The notes under the pieces were generated by a model. It searched no databases. It saw only the letters and a program-made list of their open reading frames with translations, and was not told where the DNA came from. Positions 1-8,029 of a DNA stretch of 64,000 nt are shown one piece after another. The DNA comes from Bacillota bacterium (GTDB lineage Bacteria > Bacillota > Clostridia > Lachnospirales > Lachnospiraceae), in assembly GCA_023436225.1 (NCBI GenBank), contig JAEZKA010000072.1, forward strand, positions 1-64,000, read 5' to 3'. The position numbers were made by a program, and so were the translations under genes. Position 1 is the first letter of the stretch. Every line of letters begins with the position of its first letter.

Positions 1-2
1 GG

Positions 3-233
3 CATGCAGGCCGTTTCTTATGTGAATGGGCAAGCGTAGAAACTCAAATAGAGCTACAGAATTCATTTGGTCATTTTGACAAGAATGACAGTTGGAAAGC
101 TCTAATAGCTACAATCACTTTATTTAAACGCTTATCTCATGACATAGCTGGAAATATGAAATTTTCATATCCTTATAACTTGGAGAAAAGTGTTTATGAA
201 TGGATTGATCAAAGGAACGAATCCATGGAGTAA
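3..233 (+). CDS. Aminoglycoside 6-adenylyltransferase-like protein, C-terminal end (partial)
   Basis: The reading frame is open from the window edge to a TAA at 231 and gives about 76 residues. The C-terminal pattern WKALIAT-x3-LFKRLSHDIA, then a Tyr-Pro-Tyr segment and a short helix, resembles the end of the ANT(6)/AadE streptomycin adenylyltransferase family, which transfers AMP from ATP to the 6-hydroxyl of streptomycin. The catalytic nucleotidyltransferase half would lie upstream and is not visible. It is not possible to tell whether the gene is intact, or whether it confers resistance or is a chromosomal homologue of unknown substrate. Confidence 0.6.
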   Translation, partial: HAGRFLCEWASVETQIELQNSFGHFDKNDSWKALIATITLFKRLSHDIAGNMKFSYPYNLEKSVYEWIDQRNESME

Positions 234-288
234 GAAACAATAATGAATGAATAAAACCAAATACTGTGTCGACTTGTAGGGAGATTTT

Positions 289-360
289 ATGAAAGGGATA
301 GGAAAGAAAGGCATATTATTATTTACTATAATTGTAATATTGTTTGTACTTATATCGTAA
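289..360 (+). CDS. Possible 23-residue hydrophobic peptide
   Basis: A short frame begins with ATG eight bases after a GGGAG Shine-Dalgarno-like site. It encodes a Lys-rich start (MKGIGKKG) followed by one continuous hydrophobic stretch (ILLFTIIVILFVLI), then stops. This is one transmembrane segment or a truncated signal peptide. It may be a real small membrane peptide or the 5' stub of a decayed gene. The next 220 bases, to position 580, hold only a hairpin and unrecognisable open-frame debris. Confidence 0.25.
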   Translation: MKGIGKKGILLFTIIVILFVLIS

Positions 361-383
361 GCGTCAAGTAAGTTAGTGGATAG

Positions 384-424
384 AGAAAAAGCAAAAACTA
401 GGTTATACTTAGCTTTTGCTTTAT
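384..424 (-). terminator. Hairpin, probable terminator for the minus-strand oxidoreductase
   Basis: AGCAAAAACTA (390-400) pairs with TAGCTTTTGCT (410-420) with one wobble. Read on the minus strand it is followed by a TTTTTCTCT tract. It lies 160 bases beyond the oxidoreductase stop codon, so readthrough RNA would end here. Confidence 0.4.
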
Positions 425-580
425 CGACAGGTTTTCTGTACTACTGGATGCCAGGGGAGGAAATCTTCCAGAAATTCTGGATACTGCCTGAATGGTACAC
501 CCGGTAAATCACCAAGAATTAATTTCAGATATTTCCGTAACAGTTACCAATGGTGGCAGCTTCATAATAAACAAAATAAT

Positions 581-2350
581 TTAGTACACTCTTATCTCAA
601 ATATTCGTGCATGCCGATCACCGTTTGTTGCTAATACATTTACCACAATTTTATCACACGCTACCGGTTTTTCCAATTTGTGAACCTTAAATCTGTAGTA
701 ATTATCAGAAACCTTTTCCGTATACACCTGCTTACCATTCAGATAAAAAACTAATTCATATTCCTTAACCAACTCAGGAGGTATCCCTGGGACCTGTTTT
801 AATTGGGTTCGGTGGGACATAGATAACATTATCTCCTTACTCAGATTAGAGTCAAATTTAAGGTGGATTTCTTTAACATTGATTTCTGAATCAAATGCTA
901 GGCTCAGCCATTCTCCGCCCGAAGCCATTTCTTCAGAAATCCAGCAGTTGGACTGTTCTTTTACCCTCCTGGATATACCGTTTGTTACATTTTCACAGTT
1001 GCTGCCTTCTATAGCGGAAGAGCATACTATTTTAGCGGCTTTTGCAATATCCGACTCATCCTCATTCTTGAATCCCGGAATATAAAAGTCATCCTTCAAA
1101 AGTTTTTGCTGTAATTCCTTGATATATAACGATACTTCAGACGGGATTAATCCTTTTTCAATTGCAATAGCTCCTGCAGTTCCCACAGCTTGCCCAACCA
1201 CAGAACAGGTAGCCATAACCCGGGTTGATCCGAAGGCCATATGGGAAGTACTTATGGCTCTTCCGGCAAGCATCAGATTTTTAATGTCCTTTGAATATAG
1301 GCTTCTATACGGAATCGTGTATACATTGTCCAAATGGATAAAGTCGGTGGGTTCGAGCTTTGTTTTCAATCCCCCCGCAATATGCATATCCATGGGCCAG
1401 CCTCCATAAGCTACTGCATCCTCAAAAATTTTTCCCTCAAGTAGATCTTGTTCCTTTAGTATATAGTCGCCTTTAATTCTTCTGCTTTCTCGTTTTCCAG
1501 GTAAAAATCCTACCCAGTCAAGTACAAAATTATCTGCTTTGTGATCTCCATTGTTTTTAATATGATCCCATACTCCATAAACAGCCTTAAGAAGCTCATC
1601 TCTAATCACTTCACCATCAGCGACAACATCCAAACCGTCTCCGCCCAGCTCGATCCACCAGTAACCGTAGGTTATTTCTTCATGACCTCTGAATGCCAAA
1701 TCCTCCTCCGTATAACTATTGGCCCAAAAAGGTTTCTCAAACGGTACAGCTTTTCCTGCATCAACCGCTTTAAATAACAGGGTATTTCCCATAGTTACGC
1801 TATCTGATTCATCCGGAGCAAATCGTTCACCGAACACCGATTTTCCTTCACGGCCGGACATATACGCAGCACCCGCTAAATAAGCCAGGGTACCGTCGCC
1901 TGTAGCATCTACAAATATTTTTGCTTCTATTTCAAAAGTCTTCTCGGTGGTAAGCTGATTAGCTGTTATTTTCTTTATCTCACCGTTTTCTGTTACAACA
2001 TCTGTCATGTGAGTATTAAGATAAAGGTCAAGTCCCTCTTGAAAACGGCACTTTTCCCATAGAACCGTATCAAAAATAGAGAATGAGTACTGTGGATTCC
2101 TTCTCCTGTTTTCAAGCAGTATTTCCTCCAGAATACCAGTCTCTCTTGAATCGGGTCTGTGGCCATGAGAATCTGCGCCACATATATGCATCCTTATTTC
2201 CGAGCTGGCATTTCCACCCAGCACAGGGCGATTTTGAATTAATGCGGTTTTAGCATTGTGTCTGGCCGCTGAAATTGCGGCACATACCCCTGACATACCT
2301 CCGCCCACGATTACTATGTCATACTTTTTTAGGATTGCCTTCTTATCCAT
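581..2350 (-). CDS. FAD-dependent oxidoreductase with C-terminal discoidin-like domain
   Basis: The protein has 589 residues. The N-terminus carries a dinucleotide-binding fold (DIVIVGGGMSG, about residues 11-21) and the LGGNASSEIRM segment seen in the FAD_oxidored family (PF12831), typically cytoplasmic flavoenzymes of unassigned substrate. The middle holds a second FAD contact region (VDATGDGTLAYLAGA). Roughly residues 440-589 look like a beta-sandwich of the F5/8-type C (carbohydrate-binding) class, so a sugar-derived substrate is a reasonable inference. The ATG at 2350 is chosen because GGAGG lies 8 bases upstream; a longer frame would place the start before that site. The gene is divergent from an AraC/PocR regulator, which is likely to control it. 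The exact reaction is unknown. Confidence 0.8.
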   Translation of the reverse strand: MDKKAILKKYDIVIVGGGMSGVCAAISAARHNAKTALIQNRPVLGGNASSEIRMHICGADSHGHRPDSRETGILEEILLENRRRNPQYSFSIFDTVLWEKCRFQEGLDLYLNTHMTDVVTENGEIKKITANQLTTEKTFEIEAKIFVDATGDGTLAYLAGAAYMSGREGKSVFGERFAPDESDSVTMGNTLLFKAVDAGKAVPFEKPFWANSYTEEDLAFRGHEEITYGYWWIELGGDGLDVVADGEVIRDELLKAVYGVWDHIKNNGDHKADNFVLDWVGFLPGKRESRRIKGDYILKEQDLLEGKIFEDAVAYGGWPMDMHIAGGLKTKLEPTDFIHLDNVYTIPYRSLYSKDIKNLMLAGRAISTSHMAFGSTRVMATCSVVGQAVGTAGAIAIEKGLIPSEVSLYIKELQQKLLKDDFYIPGFKNEDESDIAKAAKIVCSSAIEGSNCENVTNGISRRVKEQSNCWISEEMASGGEWLSLAFDSEINVKEIHLKFDSNLSKEIMLSMSHRTQLKQVPGIPPELVKEYELVFYLNGKQVYTEKVSDNYYRFKVHKLEKPVACDKIVVNVLATNGDRHARIFEIRVY

Positions 2351-2455
2351 TTTGGTACCTCCAAATTTAATTGTTTCTATATAGCAATTATACTCGAAAC
2401 TGAAACACAACACCTTAAAAACACTGTAGTTAATCTTAAAAATTCTGCAGACTTA

Positions 2456-2484
2456 TTGATGAAAAAGAATAAATAAGTTAGAAT
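2456..2484 (+). promoter_or_regulatory. Sigma-A promoter of the PocR/AraC regulator
   Basis: TTGATG (2456-2461) and TAGAAT (2479-2484) are separated by 17 bases, 30 bases upstream of the regulator's start codon and inside the divergent intergenic region. Confidence 0.55.
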
Positions 2485-2513
2485 AATAGTTAATAATGAA
2501 GGGAGATTACAAA

Positions 2514-3419
2514 ATGCCAAAGCACGCTTATTCGGTATTATCTGATTATCTGAAGCAAATTTCTTCCGACTTTAATATTCATATATGTATCAATGATTTC
2601 TCAGGCTTTATGTTTTTGGATAGCGAGCTGACGGAACTTCTTCAACCCTTTATGATCCACGGGAATCCTTACTGTATGATGATAAAGTCGGATAAGTTCC
2701 TTTGGGATAAATGTCAGAGAATGAAAAAACCAATTGCAGAAAAATGCAGGGTACAAAAGAGTACTTTTTATGGAATGTGTTATGCAGGTGTTGAAGAATA
2801 TATCGTTCCTATCTTATATAATGGTCAACTAATCGGTACCATAAATGCAGGTGTTTTCTGTTCACATAGTAAAGTAGGTGAACGGTTTGTTAAGAGAGTT
2901 TCACAGTCTTCTAAATTAAATGAATCCATCCTACTGAAGTTGTATGCTACATCATTAAATACAAACACACCTGAGATAGAAAAAATAAATAGTCTTTTGG
3001 GTATTGCTGCAGAGTATATATCAAGAATTTACTATGATTTTTCATTGTCTTATCCGGAATTGATGAACAATACCAAATACAACTCAAGTGAAGATAATAT
3101 CTTAAGTCATACTCTTGAGTATGTCAAAAGAAATTATAAAAAACAGGTATCTGTGCCTGACATAGCCCGTTTTTGCCATTGCAGTGTATCTTATATAAAT
3201 CATATTTTTAAAAAGAAAATGAAGGTTAATATAAAACTATATATAAATCAGCTTAGAGTAGAAGATGCTAAGACATATCTCACGGGAACCGACTTGCCTG
3301 TGAAAACAATTTCATCCTGTATAGGATTTAATGATTCTAACTACTTTTGTAAAGTGTTTTCAGAAATATGTGGATTATCACCAACTCAATTCAGAAAAGA
3401 GAAGAAACCGGTCATATAG
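2514..3419 (+). CDS. PocR-domain AraC-family transcriptional regulator
   Basis: The protein has 301 residues. Residues about 10-160 form a PocR-type sensory domain with several Cys residues (CQRMKKP, EKCR, GMCYAGV) and a VPILYNGQLIGTINAG strand pair. Residues about 200-300 are an AraC double helix-turn-helix: first helix pair at DIARFCHCSVSYINHIFKKK, second at IKTISS-type segment and GFNDSNYFCKVF, ending in the family's GLSPTQFR. PocR-AraC proteins activate catabolic genes in response to small diols, sugars or their derivatives. The start at 2514 fits the GGGAG site 10 bases upstream; an upstream ATG at 2496 would lie 5' of that site. Its divergent partner, the FAD oxidoreductase, is the likely target. 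Confidence 0.85.
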   Translation: MPKHAYSVLSDYLKQISSDFNIHICINDFSGFMFLDSELTELLQPFMIHGNPYCMMIKSDKFLWDKCQRMKKPIAEKCRVQKSTFYGMCYAGVEEYIVPILYNGQLIGTINAGVFCSHSKVGERFVKRVSQSSKLNESILLKLYATSLNTNTPEIEKINSLLGIAAEYISRIYYDFSLSYPELMNNTKYNSSEDNILSHTLEYVKRNYKKQVSVPDIARFCHCSVSYINHIFKKKMKVNIKLYINQLRVEDAKTYLTGTDLPVKTISSCIGFNDSNYFCKVFSEICGLSPTQFRKEKKPVI

Positions 3420-3593
3420 TGAAAATTATCAACATTGCAGAGGACTACATAAATTACTGCAGAAAAATCAATGCCCAATAAACAAAATTCAATTAATATA
3501 GAAATATACCAAAAAGAATTGGAAATATGAGGAGTAATGATGCAGACAGAAGCGGGCAAGTAATGAATTTAATCAAATTTACAACGTTAATTC

Positions 3594-4066
3594 AACAATT
3601 TTTGCGAAAAGGGATTTAAAGAAAACAAGTCAGAAAAAGGAGAAGCGAATATAACAACAGTGTTATTTGATGACAAGGTGGAGATGATTAACCAACGGTT
3701 GTCCATACAGGAAGTTAAAGAAATGACGGATAAGGAATATTATGTAGGTGGTTGTACGGCCTTACTGGATGCCATTGGCCAGACAATTACTACATGGGGA
3801 ATGTTCAGAAATATGCAAAAGAAGAGGACAAAGCCGGCAAGGTTCTCTTTGTCATTACAACAGATGGCTATGAGAATTCCTGCAAGGAATATTCCTATGA
3901 TACAATTAGAAAAATGATTCATCGTCAGAAGGAACGTTACAAATGGGAGTTTATCTTCCTGGGAGCAAATATTGATGCCGTTGAAACTGCGAGGCTGGTC
4001 TGCATTTCTGAAGAGTATGCAACCAACTATATTGCGGATTCCGTTGGCACGGAACTGAATTATTAG
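3594..4066 (+). pseudogene. VWA-domain protein, frameshifted remnant
   Basis: Two overlapping frames together read like a small von Willebrand factor A protein of about 220 residues. The first frame gives FNNFCEKGF, EANITTVLFDDKVEM and GGCTALLDAIGQTI. Near 3780-3800 the homology moves to another frame, which gives GNVQKYAKEED, LFVITTDGYENS and WEFIFLGANIDA, ending at 4066. The N-terminal segment that would hold the MIDAS Asp-x-Ser-x-Ser is not recognisable and no start codon with a ribosome site is present. The gene is therefore inactivated by a frameshift and 5' decay. Confidence 0.65.
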
Positions 4067-4336
4067 TAGATCAGCTTGTCAAGGTGGATATTCGCTTTGC
4101 GGATAAAGAGAAGTGTGTAAAGTTGCAGTTGTGGAAATATGATTCAACCTATTTCGCAAGGAATGGTAAGGTAAATCAAAATGGAGCTACATTTAGTCCA
4201 TGTATGCTAATCGAAAATAACTTGTTTGGCATTAGGAAAGCAACGATATACAGAATATGCAATACTATGTTTGCATATATGATGAAGCAATTGTGCCTTT
4301 GATTTACAGAGATTTAACTTACGATTTCCGGTTTTA
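4067..4336 (+). other. Gene-free stretch with coding debris
   Basis: A GTG-initiated frame (4084-4302, 72 codons) begins VDIRFADKEKCVKLQLWKYD and reads as protein-like for about 30 codons, then becomes nonsense. It has no ribosome site. It looks like a leftover fragment of a protein I cannot name. Confidence 0.3.
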
Positions 4337-4345
4337 TGCTATAAT
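4337..4345 (+). promoter_or_regulatory. Extended -10 promoter of the UMF1 transporter unit
   Basis: TATAAT at 4340-4345 is preceded by TGC, the extended -10 arrangement. No good -35 box is seen at the matching distance. It lies about 90 bases before the transporter start. Confidence 0.5.
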
Positions 4346-4436
4346 AAGAATATAGAATGCATGCGACAAGAGTGTTAGTTAATTCGGATTAAAACGTGTA
4401 TTATTTTGACAACATAAACAGGAGGGGATAATTATT

Positions 4437-5666
4437 ATGAAGTTGAGCAAAGAAGAGCGTTCTTGGGTATTATATGATTGTGGTAATTCGGCGTATTCCA
4501 TGGCGGTAACTACTGCCTTGCTCCCGATTATTTTCGGAATGTTCGATAATGTTAAAAGCAGTATGGATCTGGGGTATTTTAATTCCATTGCAAGTATATT
4601 GATTGCAATTCTCAGCCCAATCCTCGGAACGATTGCGGATTATAAGGATAAGAAAAAGCGCTTTTTCATTTTCTTTGCCGCCTTGGGCGTGCTCGCTACT
4701 GCAGCCCTTGCTTTTATATCCCCGGCAAGCGGTCAATGGCAGCTTTTAGTCCTATTCTTTGTTCTGTCAGCCATCGGTTTTGCAGGCTCTAATATATTTT
4801 ATGATTCCTTTCTGGTGGATATCTCCAGCGATGAAAGGATGGATAAAGTTTCTACCAGAGGCTTTGCTTTTGGGTACATATCCAGTGTTATTCCATTCGG
4901 TATCAGCCTTGTACTGATCTTCCTTGTAGGAATGGATAAGGCCATCGGTTATCAGATAGGATTCATCATTACCGCGCTTTGGTGGGGATTGCTCACACTT
5001 CCTATGATTAAGGACGTAAAGCAGAGACACTATATCGAACCGGAACCCCGGCCGGTGTTCAACAGTTTTAAGAGGCTGGTAGACACCTTTAAGAACATCC
5101 GTCATCACAAAAACGTATTTTTATTCCTTTTGGCCTATTTTTTCTATATTGACGGAGTAGATACTATTATAAAGATGGTGGTCCCTTATGCCACCTCAGT
5201 ATTGGGAACGAATTCACTCGATACCTTTACTTTGCTTGGAATTCTACTTGTGATACAGATTATTGCCTTCCCCTGTGCGCTTCTCTATGGTAATTTGGCG
5301 AAGAAATTTTCAACCGGAACCATGCTTATCGTTGGTATCGTTACTTATATCATTTCCTGTATCGCAGCATTCTTCATCTCCTCTGTATGGCATATCTTTG
5401 TATTAGGAGCGATGATTGGTTCGGCTCAGGGAGGTATTCAAGCACTCAGCAGATCCTATTATGCGAAGATTGTACCAAAGGAGAAGTCCAACGAATTCTT
5501 TGGCTTTTATAATATATTTGGTAAATTTGCAGCGATTATCGGACCGGCAGTAATGTCTCTGACTACTACACTTACCGGTAATGCCAAGCTAAGCATCCTG
5601 GCTATCATACCGTTGTTTATCATTGGACTTGTGATTTTTATTAATATTAGTGTGGAAAGGAAATAA
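4437..5666 (+). CDS. MFS transporter, UMF1 (Atg22-like) family
   Basis: The protein has 409 residues and about 12 hydrophobic segments. The N-terminus (WVLYDCGNSAYS, residues 9-20) is the signature of the UMF1/Atg22-like branch of the major facilitator superfamily, and the inter-domain sequence contains the usual charged loop (RHYIEPEPRP). Members of this family are proposed exporters of amino acids or other small metabolites; the substrate is unknown. An AGGAGGGG site sits 9 bases before the ATG. The stop codon is 4 bases before the start of the phosphodiesterase gene, so the two are probably cotranscribed and translationally coupled. Confidence 0.88.
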   Translation: MKLSKEERSWVLYDCGNSAYSMAVTTALLPIIFGMFDNVKSSMDLGYFNSIASILIAILSPILGTIADYKDKKKRFFIFFAALGVLATAALAFISPASGQWQLLVLFFVLSAIGFAGSNIFYDSFLVDISSDERMDKVSTRGFAFGYISSVIPFGISLVLIFLVGMDKAIGYQIGFIITALWWGLLTLPMIKDVKQRHYIEPEPRPVFNSFKRLVDTFKNIRHHKNVFLFLLAYFFYIDGVDTIIKMVVPYATSVLGTNSLDTFTLLGILLVIQIIAFPCALLYGNLAKKFSTGTMLIVGIVTYIISCIAAFFISSVWHIFVLGAMIGSAQGGIQALSRSYYAKIVPKEKSNEFFGFYNIFGKFAAIIGPAVMSLTTTLTGNAKLSILAIIPLFIIGLVIFINISVERK

Positions 5667-5670
5667 TAGC

Positions 5671-6963
5671 GTGGAGATGAAGACGGGTATTGCAAAGCAT
5701 TTAATCGTAATATCTTATGATGCCTTTTCTGTGGATCAATGGGAGCGGGCTAGAAGTCTCCCCAATCTTTCAAAATTAATCAATAACGGGGCATACACCA
5801 CGAATCTGACCAGTGTGTATCCGACGCTTACGTACGTAGTACACGCAACGATGGTAACCGGTGTCTATCCAGAGAAGCATGGTGTGTTTCATAATAATCC
5901 CTTTCAACCCTTTGTCGGGGAGAAGGAACAGAGCTGGTTCTGGTACCGGAGCGACCTTAAGGTACCGGCGATCTACGATAAGCTTAAGAGGCATCATATG
6001 ACCTCAGCCGGGATATTATGGCCGGTGACCGGAAAAGCTTCCATTGACTATAACATTCCGGAGATCCGTGCAATCGGTAATGAGAATCAGGCATTAAAGA
6101 TCCTGAAGAACGGTAGCCCCTTCTATAGCATCCGAATGGAGAAGAAATTCGGAAGCATTCGAAAAGGAATTAAGCAACCCTATCTTGATGACTTTACGAC
6201 AAAGTGCGCACTGGATACGATTCGCCGTAAAAAGCCGAATCTTATGCTGATACATCTGATTGATTTGGATGATACCAAGCATGAATACGGTACAGATGGC
6301 GATGAAATTGATCAGACCTTGCTTCGAATGGATCGAAGAATTGGAGATATCATGAAGGCTGCAACAGAAGCCGGAATCTATGATGATACAATTTTTATGG
6401 TAATTGGAGACCACGGTCAGTTGGATGTTCGCTATAAGGTTAAGCTCAATCTGTTACTTAAGGAAAATGGACTGATCTATGAAGAAAGCGGTGAGCTTAG
6501 ATGGAGAGCTTATGTCCAATGTGCGGGAGGAGCTGCCTATCTTCATATTAAAGACGGTGATATAGACGCCGAGAGAAGAGTACTTTCTATTCTGGAAGAG
6601 GCGAAGAAGACCGACAGCTATGGAATAGAGTGCTTATATAATGCTGTTGAGATGAAAGAGCAGCACGCTTACCCTTGTACTTCCTATATGCTGGAAGCGA
6701 AGGCAGGATATTGCTTTGATGAGGACTTGGAGGGAGAAGTGATTACAGATCTTTCAACGCTCGGTATGAAGTATGCAACCCATGGTTATTCACCGAATAA
6801 GCCGAATTATAGCTGCAATCTGGTTGTCTCAGGAGCTGCTGTGAAGAAACAATATAAGCTTAGCGAAGCAAGGATGATAGATATCGCACCTACCATGGCT
6901 AAGATTTTGGGGGTTGAATTCGGTCCATGCGACGGTAAGGCTTTGAATGAACTGTTTTTATAG
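5671..6963 (+). CDS. Alkaline phosphatase superfamily phosphodiesterase / nucleotide pyrophosphatase
   Basis: The protein has 430 residues and belongs to the type I phosphodiesterase/nucleotide pyrophosphatase family (PF01663). Visible are the N-terminal metal strand (VISYDAFSVDQW), the substrate Thr region (YPTLTYVVHATMVTG), the HLIDLDD-x-KHEYG metal site and IGDHGQ. These enzymes hydrolyse phosphodiesters with two zinc ions. There is no signal peptide or membrane segment, so a cytoplasmic location is inferred. GTG at 5671 is chosen because an AAGGA site lies about 10 bases upstream; ATG at 5677 is the alternative. Coupling to a UMF1 transporter suggests uptake or export of the enzyme's substrate or product. 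Confidence 0.85.
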   Translation: MEMKTGIAKHLIVISYDAFSVDQWERARSLPNLSKLINNGAYTTNLTSVYPTLTYVVHATMVTGVYPEKHGVFHNNPFQPFVGEKEQSWFWYRSDLKVPAIYDKLKRHHMTSAGILWPVTGKASIDYNIPEIRAIGNENQALKILKNGSPFYSIRMEKKFGSIRKGIKQPYLDDFTTKCALDTIRRKKPNLMLIHLIDLDDTKHEYGTDGDEIDQTLLRMDRRIGDIMKAATEAGIYDDTIFMVIGDHGQLDVRYKVKLNLLLKENGLIYEESGELRWRAYVQCAGGAAYLHIKDGDIDAERRVLSILEEAKKTDSYGIECLYNAVEMKEQHAYPCTSYMLEAKAGYCFDEDLEGEVITDLSTLGMKYATHGYSPNKPNYSCNLVVSGAAVKKQYKLSEARMIDIAPTMAKILGVEFGPCDGKALNELFL

Positions 6964-7003
6964 AAAAAGTCCTATGAAAACAGATACAAAAACAACAATC
7001 AGA

Positions 7004-7051
7004 CAAAGACACTTCGATATTGGTAGTAATACCAGAGCGGAGTGTCTTTTT
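7004..7051 (+). terminator. Rho-independent terminator
   Basis: AAAGACACTTCG pairs with CGGAGTGTCTTT (one wobble) around a 21-base loop and is followed by a T run. It ends the transporter-phosphodiesterase unit, 41 bases after the stop codon. Confidence 0.85.
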
Positions 7052-7297
7052 GTTAGCCCGGCATTGGAGCGTTCTAACGGGTTAATGTCCCGAGTGGGTA
7101 TGGATAAGTTTGATATACCCTCATTTATAGAATAATAAACATAAAAGGTTGTGAAGCTCATGATATGAGTTTTTATATAGCCTTTCCGGTGTTACGGACT
7201 ATATACCGGTTTTGTACTATCTATATTTTCCAAAAGAGAAAAAAGTCCTCGAAATTAATATTTGTCTATGTTATAATGTACACGTGAAGCAGATTAG

Positions 7298-7356
7298 TCC
7301 ATGTAATTTAATACATTTATCAAGCTTGCTTGAATAAATGTATTAAATTACATGGA
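7298..7356 (+). repeat. Long near-perfect palindrome upstream of the cdaA operon
   Basis: The left arm (7298-7325) and right arm (7328-7356) form a 28-bp stem with one unpaired T and a 2-base loop, centred on CAAGC-TT-GCTTG. Outside it, GCAGATTAG (7289-7297) is complementary to CTAATCTGC near 7397-7405, so a larger nested fold is possible. The right arm is part of the duplicated unit described next. Confidence 0.75.
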
Positions 7357-7552
7357 TAAGTGCAACGTGAACGAAAGGACGAAGTCCTTGAGTTCCTAAT
7401 CTGCGAAACATGATATACGTAAGAGGCGGAGTTATCAAGCTTGCTTGAATAAATGTATTAAATTACATGGATAAGTGCAACGTGAACAGTGTAACCTGCG
7501 GTTACACGAAGGACGCAGTCCTTGAGTTCCTAATCTGTGTAAACATGATATA
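7318..7552 (+). repeat. Two direct copies of a 100/120-bp repeat unit
   Basis: Copy 1 (7318-7417) and copy 2 (7433-7552) share the same order: TATCAAGCTTGCTTG, the palindrome right arm, AAGTGCAACGTGAAC, a small GGAC-GNA-GTCC hairpin, CTTGAGTTCCTAATCTG and AAACATGATATA. Copy 2 is 20 bases longer because a GTGTAAC-CTGCG-GTTACAC hairpin (about 7488-7507) is inserted. Copy 1 ends in TATACG where copy 2 has a full TATAAT, so only copy 2 looks like a working promoter. Positions 6,964-7,609 hold no other gene. Confidence 0.8.
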
Positions 7553-7554
7553 AT
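7546..7554 (+). promoter_or_regulatory. Extended -10 promoter of the cdaA operon
   Basis: TGATATAAT is an extended -10 box 56 bases before the first gene of the operon. A second TGTTATAAT extended -10 lies at 7269-7277, upstream of the repeats. Neither has a clear -35 box. Confidence 0.5.
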
Positions 7555-7609
7555 GAGAGCATAATAAGGATACATAATTGCAATATCACAATTAAATGGA
7601 GATTAATCT

Positions 7610-8011
7610 ATGTTAAACACGAATAAAGTCAGGCTAATGACGAAGCTTGCCCTCTATGAGACTAAGGAGGGAAAAGAGGATATACGTCTTAGTAAATATT
7701 ATAAAAATGATTACGTAAGATACCAGGTAATTAAATCAATTATCAGTGCGACGGTCGGTTATGGGTTGATTCTACTCTTGATTTTCATATATAAATCGGA
7801 AAATCTGATACGTAATGCGGTAACCTTAAATTATAAGGTAATAGGTACTTATATTTTGGGAATCTATATCATTGTAATTGCAATCTACGGTTTAGGCGCA
7901 TTAGCGGGATATTCCATTAAATATGATATGTCACGTAAGAAATTATCCCGTTATTATAAGCTTTTAAAGCGCTTAAATAAGATCTATAATGAGGAGACAC
8001 CTGAGTCTTAA
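7610..8011 (+). CDS. Small membrane protein of unknown function, first gene of the cdaA operon
   Basis: The protein has 133 residues. A basic cytoplasmic N-terminus of about 45 residues (ALYETKEGKEDIRLSKYYKNDYVRYQ, read in two pieces) precedes two transmembrane helices (about 50-70 and 80-105) and a basic C-terminal tail (RKKLSRYYKLLKRLNKIY). I do not recognise a family. A GGAG site lies 9 bases upstream of the ATG. It is 18 bases from the next gene and in the same direction as cdaA, so a role near the c-di-AMP synthase at the membrane is a reasonable guess only. Confidence 0.75.
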   Translation: MLNTNKVRLMTKLALYETKEGKEDIRLSKYYKNDYVRYQVIKSIISATVGYGLILLLIFIYKSENLIRNAVTLNYKVIGTYILGIYIIVIAIYGLGALAGYSIKYDMSRKKLSRYYKLLKRLNKIYNEETPES

Positions 8012-8029
8012 GGTTTGGAGGAAATTATT

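Noticed and set aside
416..634. 72-codon plus-strand frame over the end of the oxidoreductase gene
   Set aside because: No ribosome site, partly antisense to a clear gene, and composition is not protein-like.
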